Positions 23,078-30,073 of a DNA stretch of 47,941 nt are shown here, piece after piece. The notes below the pieces were generated by a model, which worked only from the letters and a program-made list of their open reading frames with translations, had not been told where the DNA came from and did not search any database. This stretch comes from an uncultured Pedosphaera sp. GTDB lineage: Bacteria > Verrucomicrobiota > Verrucomicrobiia > Limisphaerales > Pedosphaeraceae. Both the position numbers and the translations under genes were made by a program. Within the stretch, counting starts at the first letter, position 1. Every line of letters begins with the position of its first letter. The stretch spans positions 1-47,941 of the forward strand of contig CAIYZC010000134.1 of assembly GCA_903930565.1 (NCBI GenBank), written 5' to 3'.

Positions 23078-25681
23078 ATGAAAATGATTCGTCCGGTGCG
23101 GGTTTGGCTCGCCTTGCTGCTACTCATCGACGGCTCCGTTCGGATCGCCGCGCAAACCACCGGGTTTACCTACCAAGGCCGCCTGAACACGGGCGCCAGT
23201 GCCGCGAACGGAATGTATGATCTCCGATTCAGCGTGTACGATGCCGGCACGGGCGGCACGGCGGTGGGCGGACCGCTCACCAACGCAAGCACCCCGGTGA
23301 ATGCGGGGGTGTTCCAGGTGAATCTTGATTTTGGCGCCGGCGCCTTCCCCGGGGCGGACCGCTGGTTGGAAGTGGCCGTGCGGACCAACAGTGCGGCCAT
23401 CGCCTTTGTGACCCTGGCCCCGCGCACCCACTTGGCGGCGGCGCCGTATGCCATTACGGCGGCCAACCTTGCGGGGGTTCCCGGCACCAACCTGGCGCAA
23501 CTCACGGTGCCCAACACCGCCCAGCAGGCCACCGGGGCACCGGTGATCACCAGCGGTTTTATCACTTCGGCCAACGTGACTTTCGGCGGTTCCGGGTATA
23601 CGACGGCACCGCAGGTGACCGTCGCGGACCTCACCGGCTCGGGCGCGATGGTGAATGCGACGGTGAACAACGGGATGGTGACGGCGTTGAACGTAGTCTT
23701 GGCCGGGGCGAATTATTCCGCCCAAGCGCGGTTGGTGATTGCGCCGCCGCCCAGCAACTCCCGGCAGGTCTTCGGCAGCAGCAATTACTTTGCGGGTCCG
23801 AGCTTTTTGACCAACGCCAACAACGTACTGGCGGGCGACGGGTCCGGTCTCCAAAACCTCAATGCCTGGCGGTTAACCGGCAATCCGGGCACGACGGCGG
23901 GCACAAGTTTTCTGGGCACGACGGACAACCAGCCGCTGGAGCTGAAAGCCAACGGCAACCGGGCCCTCCGCCTGGAGCCCAATGCGATCAGCCCCAACGT
24001 GCTGGGCGGACATGTCGGCAACCTCGCGAGCAACGCCGTGGTGGGGAGTGTGATCGGCGGGGGCGGAACCACCGGCTTCACCAATCGGGTGGGCGGAAAT
24101 TATAATGTTGTCGGCGGCGGTTACAACAACGTGACCTACGGGGGCAGCGCAACGATCGCCGGCGGGGACAACAACCTGGTCGCCAATGACCGCGCCACCG
24201 TGGGGGGCGGTTTCAACAACCGCGCGTACGGCCGGCTCAGCACAATCGTGGGCGGGGACAGCAACGTGGCGAGCAACACCTACGCCACCGCGGTGGGCGG
24301 TTCCCAAAACGTGGCCGGGGGGGCTTATTCACTGGCCGCCGGGCAACGGGCGAAAGCTTACCACCAAGGGTCGTTTGTCTGGGCCGATTCCCAAGCGGCC
24401 GACGTGACCTCCTCCGCCAACAATCAATTTCTAATCCGGGCCGGGGGCGGCGTGGGGCTGGGTACGACGAACCCGGCGGGCGCCCTCCACCTCACCGGCC
24501 CCACCAATGTGCCGCCCGCGCCGGCGAATGTGCTGCCACAGGATTACGGACTGGTCCTCGGTTCCGTGGGGGGCGTTGGCTACAGCTGGGCGCAAAGTTA
24601 TGGCGGCCCGCTGGCCTTGAATCCGGTCGCCGGGGGGGTCGCGATCGGGACGAATTCCGGGGGCGATGTCACGCTGAATCTGGGCGGCCCCACGCGCTTG
24701 AACCTGTATGACATTTATTTGCGCGAGGGAACCGTGCGCACCTCGGGCTTGGGTTGGCGCGCCAGCGAGGACGGACCCTTCATTTACGGGTGGCAAGGCG
24801 GCTCCCTGGGCACCTCCGGGCCCGAGACCAGTTCACTGACTTGGGACTACCAAGGGAATGTGCAAGTGGCCGCGGAATTGCAGGTGGATCAGAATAACGT
24901 CAATACCGGCACGGCCTCGCCCGGGGTCAACTTCGGAGGCGGGGGCGAGACGATTTCGTCCCAGCGCAAAGACGGGGGGAACAACAAATTGGGGCTGGAT
25001 TTTTACACCGCCTCCACGCCCCGGATGAGCATCGCCAACAACGGCTATGTTGGGATCGGAACCACGAGTCCGGGTAACCCGTTGGATGTCCAGGTCGCCG
25101 TCAACCAGATCATTCAATTCCGGTCGGACGGCGGCTCAGTCCCGGGAATCCGAATCCGATCCCTCGGTGCCAACGCGGGGATCTTGCGGCTCCGCAACGA
25201 ACTCCAAATCTGGCCGAGCGATGACAGCATCCGGGCCGGGCGACTGGATGTGCGCGGCACCAATGGCACGGCGGTCATCACGCTGAACGGCTTCAGCGGG
25301 CAGGTCGCGGCGACCAGTTTCTCGCCGAGCAGCGATCGCAATATGAAGGAGCACTTCGCGCCGGTGGATCCGCAGGCGGTGCTGGCCAAAGTGAGCTCCC
25401 TGGAGGTGCAGGAGTGGACTTTCAAGAACGAGGAGGGCGTCCGGCATGTCGGCCCCATGGCCCAGGATTTCCACGCCGCTTTCGGACTGGGGACGGACGA
25501 CCGGCACATCACCACGGTGGATGCCGACGGGATCGCCCTGGCCGCCATCCAAGGCCTGAACCAGAAGCTGGCCACCAAGGACGCCGAAATCGCCGCCCTG
25601 CAGGAGCGGCTGGCCGCCTTGGAAAAGTTGGTTCAAAAGGCACTGCCGGTGGCGCAAAAGGCGGGCGAGACCGGGCGGTGA
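23078..25681 (+). CDS. Secreted trimeric fibre-like protein with YadA-head repeats and S74 chaperone domain
   Basis: Large exported protein of 867 residues. The signal is VRVWLALLLLIDGSVRIAAQ. An N-terminal domain (about 25-130: FTYQGRLNTGASAANGMYDL and HLAAAPYAITAANL) is shared with the protein at 46530. A Gly/Thr/Asn-rich passenger follows, with YadA-head-type 14-residue units (about 338-440: VVGGGYNNV, TIAGGDNNLV, TVGGGFNNRA, TIVGGDSNVA, TAVGGSQNVA). The C terminus is a peptidase S74 (endosialidase) intramolecular chaperone: SSDRNMK with S752 and K757 at the spacing of the Ser-Lys cleavage dyad, VGPMAQDFHAAFGLG, then a coiled coil (KDAEIAALQERLAALEKLV). ATG at 23078 has GAGGG upstream; an earlier GTG (23012) is less likely. 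It probably forms a trimeric surface fibre that cleaves off its own chaperone. It is flanked by direct 159-bp repeats. Confidence 0.9.
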   Translation: MKMIRPVRVWLALLLLIDGSVRIAAQTTGFTYQGRLNTGASAANGMYDLRFSVYDAGTGGTAVGGPLTNASTPVNAGVFQVNLDFGAGAFPGADRWLEVAVRTNSAAIAFVTLAPRTHLAAAPYAITAANLAGVPGTNLAQLTVPNTAQQATGAPVITSGFITSANVTFGGSGYTTAPQVTVADLTGSGAMVNATVNNGMVTALNVVLAGANYSAQARLVIAPPPSNSRQVFGSSNYFAGPSFLTNANNVLAGDGSGLQNLNAWRLTGNPGTTAGTSFLGTTDNQPLELKANGNRALRLEPNAISPNVLGGHVGNLASNAVVGSVIGGGGTTGFTNRVGGNYNVVGGGYNNVTYGGSATIAGGDNNLVANDRATVGGGFNNRAYGRLSTIVGGDSNVASNTYATAVGGSQNVAGGAYSLAAGQRAKAYHQGSFVWADSQAADVTSSANNQFLIRAGGGVGLGTTNPAGALHLTGPTNVPPAPANVLPQDYGLVLGSVGGVGYSWAQSYGGPLALNPVAGGVAIGTNSGGDVTLNLGGPTRLNLYDIYLREGTVRTSGLGWRASEDGPFIYGWQGGSLGTSGPETSSLTWDYQGNVQVAAELQVDQNNVNTGTASPGVNFGGGGETISSQRKDGGNNKLGLDFYTASTPRMSIANNGYVGIGTTSPGNPLDVQVAVNQIIQFRSDGGSVPGIRIRSLGANAGILRLRNELQIWPSDDSIRAGRLDVRGTNGTAVITLNGFSGQVAATSFSPSSDRNMKEHFAPVDPQAVLAKVSSLEVQEWTFKNEEGVRHVGPMAQDFHAAFGLGTDDRHITTVDADGIALAAIQGLNQKLATKDAEIAALQERLAALEKLVQKALPVAQKAGETGR

Positions 25682-25740
25682 GGTGTTAACGGTGCGTAAG
25701 CGGGTGAACTTGAGGTGATTCGGGCGGTCACGCGGGTGCT

Positions 25741-25899
25741 GGTTGTCCGCTCGGCGGTGGGTGGTTGAGGGAGCCGTCCCGCCCGACCGAAAGCGGAACT
25801 TCATTCCGCACTCCACAACGCTGGCGCGCGGACGAGTGACCGGGAAACGTTGGGGGCGATTGGACGGCGGTGCGGGTGGCCGCTGTTTGGAAAGAGGAA
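25741..25899 (+). repeat. 159-bp dispersed repeat, copy B
   Basis: Same element as copy A at 22644-22802, same orientation, starting GGTTGTCCGCTCGG and ending near GAAAGAGGAA. It lies 59 bp after the fibre gene stop and 10 bp before the stop of the minus-strand sulfatase gene. Confidence 0.85.
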
Positions 25900-25909
25900 G
25901 CTGGAGACC

Positions 25910-27343
25910 TTATTTGGCGGGCTTGGCGGAAGGGGGATCGGGTTGGTCGGCGTGCGGGGGAACGGCATACCGCAAGGCTTTCAGCTGGTCGGCGAGCTCG
26001 GAGGTGAGTTTCCCCAGGGCGGCGGGTTGGGCGGCGAGGTTGTTCAACTCGTAGGGATCGACGGCAAGGTCGAAGATTTCCGTCCATTCCGGATGGCCGG
26101 CGTATTGCACGAGCTTGGCGTTGGCCGTCCGGACACCCACGAGCGTGGGGGTGTCCCCACCGCCATTTTCGTAGAAGTATTCGGCCAGGAAAGATTGGCG
26201 CCAATTCGCGGGCTTTTGGCCGGCGGCCAAGGCTTTCCAACTCCGGCCCTGCATCTCCGCCGGCACCGTCACGCCGGCGAGCTCGAGCCAAGTTGGGGCC
26301 AGGTCAACGTTGAGCACCAACTCGTTCAGGACTTGCCCCTTGGGGAAGAGGCGCGGGTAGCGGACGAGCATCGGGATGCGGAGCGACTCCTCGTAGATGG
26401 AGCGCTTGTCGCCCAGGCCATGTTCGCCGAGGTAGTACCCGTTGTCGCTGGAATAGACGACCACCGTGTCCTCAGCGAGACCGAGCGTGTCGAGGCTGTC
26501 CAGCAGCTTGCCGAGGTTCTCGTCGGCGCCGGCGATGTGGCGCAGGTAATCCAGATGCACGGGGTTGGTGGAGAGGGGGGCCGGCTTGCTTTCCCCGCCC
26601 GGAACGGGCGGGTGGAAGACGGCCCGGGCGGTGGAGTTCGGCACCGGGCGGCTGGTTTCGCCGGCGTAGAGGTTGCGGAGCCGCTCGGGAAGGTTCCGGC
26701 CACCCCGCGGCGAGTGCGGGCTCTTGAAACCGACCACCAGCGAGAACGGCTGGTCGTGATTTTTTTTCATCCAATCGACGGCCAAGCCGGTGGTGACGTC
26801 GTCAATCCAGCCCTGGGTGGGGGTGGCCACGCCGTTGATCTCGACCGGGCAATCGTTGTAGCGGCCCTGGCCGACGAAACTGGCGGAGTAATCGAAGCCG
26901 GGGCGTTGGCCGTGTTGGTTGCCCATGTGCCACTTGCCAATGTAGGCGGTGCGGTAGCCGGCGGCGCGCAGCAACGTGGCGTGGGTGACGGAATTCGTGG
27001 GGAACGGCGTATGGTTGTCGATGACGCCGTTGAGGTGGTTGTAGCAACCGGTGAGGAAGGCGGCACGGCTCGGGGAACAGAGCGAGAGGGTGGCGAAGGC
27101 GTTGCGGAAACGGACGCCACCGGCGGCGAGGCGGTCCATGTTGGGCGACTTGAACCAGGGAAAACGGGCGCGCTCACCCTGCTCACGCTGGACGGCGCCC
27201 ATGGCGTCCCAGCGCTGGTCGTCGGTGTAGATGAAGAGAAAATTTGGCTTGCGGTCGGCGGCGCGCAGCGGGGCGGCGGCAGCCAGCAAGGCGAGGAGCC
27301 CGGCGGCAACCAGGCGACCGAGGGTCGGAGGGGAGGTTTTCAT
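25910..27343 (-). CDS. Sulfatase (iduronate-2-sulfatase/choline-sulfatase-like), secreted
   Basis: Exported type I sulfatase of 477 residues, full length. The signal peptide is LVAAGLLALLAAAAPLRA. The metal site NFLFIYTDDQRWD (D41, D42) and the formylglycine motif CSPSRAAFLTG (C89-x-P-x-R93) are intact, so a maturase is needed. GKWHMG, VGFKSPHSP and YSSDNGYYLGEHG complete the active site. The C terminus has the usual YELNNLA segment. The enzyme hydrolyses sulfate esters on glycans outside the cytoplasm. It follows the M60 peptidase gene by 36 bp on the same strand, suggesting an operon aimed at sulfated glycoprotein. ATG at 27343 is well placed. Confidence 0.94.
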   Translation of the reverse strand: MKTSPPTLGRLVAAGLLALLAAAAPLRAADRKPNFLFIYTDDQRWDAMGAVQREQGERARFPWFKSPNMDRLAAGGVRFRNAFATLSLCSPSRAAFLTGCYNHLNGVIDNHTPFPTNSVTHATLLRAAGYRTAYIGKWHMGNQHGQRPGFDYSASFVGQGRYNDCPVEINGVATPTQGWIDDVTTGLAVDWMKKNHDQPFSLVVGFKSPHSPRGGRNLPERLRNLYAGETSRPVPNSTARAVFHPPVPGGESKPAPLSTNPVHLDYLRHIAGADENLGKLLDSLDTLGLAEDTVVVYSSDNGYYLGEHGLGDKRSIYEESLRIPMLVRYPRLFPKGQVLNELVLNVDLAPTWLELAGVTVPAEMQGRSWKALAAGQKPANWRQSFLAEYFYENGGGDTPTLVGVRTANAKLVQYAGHPEWTEIFDLAVDPYELNNLAAQPAALGKLTSELADQLKALRYAVPPHADQPDPPSAKPAK

Positions 27344-27379
27344 GTTGGGGGGCGCAGCGGACAGGTGCGGATTCGGGGT

Positions 27380-29338
27380 TCAGGGGCGGCCGGTCGGGAA
27401 ATAACGGTCAAGGAGGGTCTGCAGGGCCTGGCGCGCCTGGCGGCCTTCGCGCTCCCCGTAGTCGGCGAGCGGTTGGTCATTGGTTTTGGCGCCGCGCGGG
27501 TGGAGGGCGTTGAAGTGCGCCAGATAAGCCTCCCGGTTCAAGGGAACAAGGTCCTGGTAATGCCGCAGACGGTCGTAAATGGCGGGGGATGCGGCGAGCC
27601 CGGCTTGGGTGAGCTGCGATTTCAACCGGTCCGGCGCCTCGGGCGGCACGCCCCAGAAGTGGATCAAGGGGGTGAGGTCGGCGTGGGCGGCTTGGGACAT
27701 CCGCAAAATCCGACTGTCGGCCGGGTCGGCGTTCTTGGGATAGGTGATGCCCTGGGAAGCATCGACCTGCACGGAATGCCAGAACCGGCTGAGCGCGTCC
27801 CAGCCGTAGAGTTTGGCGATATCCACGTATTTGCCGTGCCCCCGGTGTTGATAAGCCATCTCCGCGGCGGCCATGGGTTGGCTTTGGCGAAAGTGGTCGG
27901 TGACCATCCAGGTGATCGCGGCCTGGTCGAGGGTCATTTCCCCGCGGTTGCCGAGGGACCGCGCAAAGGCCGTGTCCAGATCCACGCCGAACTTTCGGTT
28001 CAAGACCGCGACGTGGAGCAGGTTGACGGCGGACTCCGTTTCGCCGCTGAACTTGGTGATCGAGCTGGCGTGGCCCAATTCATGAAAGGTCGTATGCGGG
28101 GAATACTGCGGCCCGCGAAGCAGGTAATGGAGCGGGGTTGCCCCCGACGCCGAAGCGGCCAATTTATCCGGATCGTAGGGATCATTGGACATGGGATAGC
28201 CGGGGAAATTGGCGGTCCCGCGGTAGAGGACATCGTTCTGCATGTACAAGACGGTCTTGGATCGGACCAAGGGCAACCCGAGCAATTCGGAAACCGCGTC
28301 CATGGAAAGATCCCAGTCGCGCATGACCGAAACGGGATCCTCCAACTGACGCACCCAGGCGGCCGGCACTTGCATCATGAACTTGTCGGACTCGAAATCG
28401 GCCCACGGCCCGGGTTGCAACCGCTCGGCGTTTCGCCATTCGGCGAGGGAGGTCGGGGCGAAACTGCGGGCCGAGAAGAACGGGGAGCGAACCGCGTTGG
28501 CGATCCGCACGGTGACCTGGCCGGCGTCCGCCCGGTAGGGCACTTCCACGTAGATACCGCCACCCAACGGGTTGGCGATGCGGGTCACGGGGCCGGTGAT
28601 GGGGAAGACCAAGGACACGCGGTCCAGCCGTTTGATCCGGGGTTTCTTCGCCAAGTCCCACGAATGCGCGCCGACCCGGAGGTTGAAACCCTTGCCCACC
28701 AGTGCCGCGGGCACGGTCACGGTGGCGATGCTGCCGGGCGCCAGGTAGCACCCGGTCGGGCGGCGGGCCGGTTCCTCGGTATAGAGCACGGGGAACCCCC
28801 AGCTCTCCGGCTGGGAGGCATTAATCCGGACCTCGTGAGCCGCCTCCGGATTGGCCGGGGGCGTGGCCCGGCCGGGAAAGTAATCGGCGGTCTGGAACCG
28901 TTTGCCGGCGAGCAAAGCCGCATTGCGTTCGAAATTCGCCGGAGTATAGGCGTGATCCAGCAGCGCCTGTTGCACCGCGAACAGGGCGCGGTGGATTTCC
29001 AGCCCGGCCTGCGGGGCGCGCGGAAAACCGCCCTTCGTGGCGGCGTTGATGAAGAGGGGTCCCAGGCGGGTTTCATAGAGTTCCGCCAATTGAAAAGCCT
29101 GGGCGGCGAGGGTCGGATCGCCCCCGATGGCCGCGGCATTTGCCACAACCACGGTGGTCGCGTTGGAAACCTCGCCGGCCGACAAGGGGGCGTCGCCGCT
29201 GATCGATTGCGCCAGGGATTTGAGGGCGGCGGCCGGCTCGGGGGCCGCCGCAGTGGCCGCCCAGCCCGGAGCCAGCCAGAGCACGGTTACCAAGGCGAAG
29301 GGAAGCCAGGACGGGAGGCGAAAGTTGAACATAATCAT
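27380..29338 (-). CDS. M60-family (enhancin/mucin-type) metallopeptidase, secreted
   Basis: Exported zinc peptidase of 652 residues. The signal peptide is LPFALVTVLWLAPGWAATAA. A helical N-terminal region (about 35-160) precedes the M60 domain: GCYLAPGSIATVTVP, GGGIYVEVPYRADAG, and the gluzincin site FHELGHASSITKFSGETE with H419, E420, H423 and the downstream Glu (E433 or E435) of the HExxHx(8,28)E pattern. M60 enzymes cut O-glycosylated mucin-like proteins. ATG at 29338 is one of two close starts (the other 29332). The sulfatase gene follows after 36 bp. Together they fit attack on sulfated, O-glycosylated protein. Confidence 0.9.
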   Translation of the reverse strand: MIMFNFRLPSWLPFALVTVLWLAPGWAATAAAPEPAAALKSLAQSISGDAPLSAGEVSNATTVVVANAAAIGGDPTLAAQAFQLAELYETRLGPLFINAATKGGFPRAPQAGLEIHRALFAVQQALLDHAYTPANFERNAALLAGKRFQTADYFPGRATPPANPEAAHEVRINASQPESWGFPVLYTEEPARRPTGCYLAPGSIATVTVPAALVGKGFNLRVGAHSWDLAKKPRIKRLDRVSLVFPITGPVTRIANPLGGGIYVEVPYRADAGQVTVRIANAVRSPFFSARSFAPTSLAEWRNAERLQPGPWADFESDKFMMQVPAAWVRQLEDPVSVMRDWDLSMDAVSELLGLPLVRSKTVLYMQNDVLYRGTANFPGYPMSNDPYDPDKLAASASGATPLHYLLRGPQYSPHTTFHELGHASSITKFSGETESAVNLLHVAVLNRKFGVDLDTAFARSLGNRGEMTLDQAAITWMVTDHFRQSQPMAAAEMAYQHRGHGKYVDIAKLYGWDALSRFWHSVQVDASQGITYPKNADPADSRILRMSQAAHADLTPLIHFWGVPPEAPDRLKSQLTQAGLAASPAIYDRLRHYQDLVPLNREAYLAHFNALHPRGAKTNDQPLADYGEREGRQARQALQTLLDRYFPTGRP

Positions 29339-29403
29339 AAGCGGGTTGCGAGGGCGGGTGGGGACGGGCAGACGGATGGGGGGCGGCGCCAAGGTGGCGG
29401 CAT

Positions 29404-29811
29404 TTACAAGGGATTGGTTACCAAATCGAGGGTTGCATTAACGAGCCGAAAGCGGGGAAAGCCGCTCACCGTGTGGGTCAGATTGTAATTCTTCAGGGGG
29501 TTCAACGCGACGGTCAAATCGGTCAAGTTCGCGGGGTCCGTGAACACGATCTTGCCGATCATCCGGGCTGAATTATTGAAAACGTTGTGGCCGTTGATGA
29601 AGGTGTTGGTGAAGTAGGCGCCGGCGCCGGAGCCGTCGGCGACCACGCCGCCGGTCCGATTGTTGACGCCGCCCCAGTTAGCATTGCCGTAGGTTTGGGC
29701 CCTCGTGCCGACCCAAATGCCGTCGGTGGCGAGGGCGGAGCCGGCCGCCGAGAAGTAGAGGGTGAGCAGACCAGGCAGGGATGCGTCACCGGGCGAGCAG
29801 GGCGGGTTCAT
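29404..29811 (-). pseudogene. Truncated autotransporter-type beta-strand-repeat protein
   Basis: A frame of about 135 residues looks like only the first part of a PVC autotransporter-associated beta-strand protein: a broken signal-peptide-like run (LLTLYFSAAGSALATDG), then GIWVGTRAQTYGNANWGG, ADGSGAGAYFTNTF, ARMIGKIVFTDPANLTD and LVNATLDLVTNPL followed by a stop. In intact relatives this block opens a passenger of many hundred residues and ends in a barrel. None of that remains here. The start (ATG 29811) and signal are poor. I read it as a remnant; a short secreted protein is possible. Confidence 0.5.
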
Positions 29812-29823
29812 GCATTGTCTCAC

Positions 29824-30073
29824 GCGACTTGATATACACCAGCCGCAGCGGGCGGCATACTACCATTTTGCGCCAAGGCGGGGAAGCCGCCGGAAGGGTG
29901 GGCGGCGAGTCGAGCGGAACCCATGATCCGTCGCGACGCTCCCGCTGCCCACACCATCCCCCGTCCCGCGAGACAGCGGAAATGTGTTTCGGCCCCAGGA
30001 GCTTCCCGCCGCCGCCGACTTTCGGCTGGATCCGTGGTTTGGCCCCAGCCCGGGATCGGTCTCGGGCACCGGC
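29824..30073. other. 250-bp spacer, no feature seen
   Basis: The gap between the beta-strand remnant and the PD40-protein gene has only GC-rich sequence; open frames crossing it do not look coding. I see no terminator with a T-tract. Confidence 0.4.

Noticed and set aside
26760-26770. Run of T that looks like a terminator tail
   Set aside because: It is the Lys-Lys-Asn coding stretch of the sulfatase gene with no stem beside it.
25850-29488. Very long plus-strand open frame of 1212 codons over the sulfatase and M60 genes
   Set aside because: It is antisense to two genes with full catalytic motifs and has no recognisable domain; long antisense frames are expected from GC-rich codon use.
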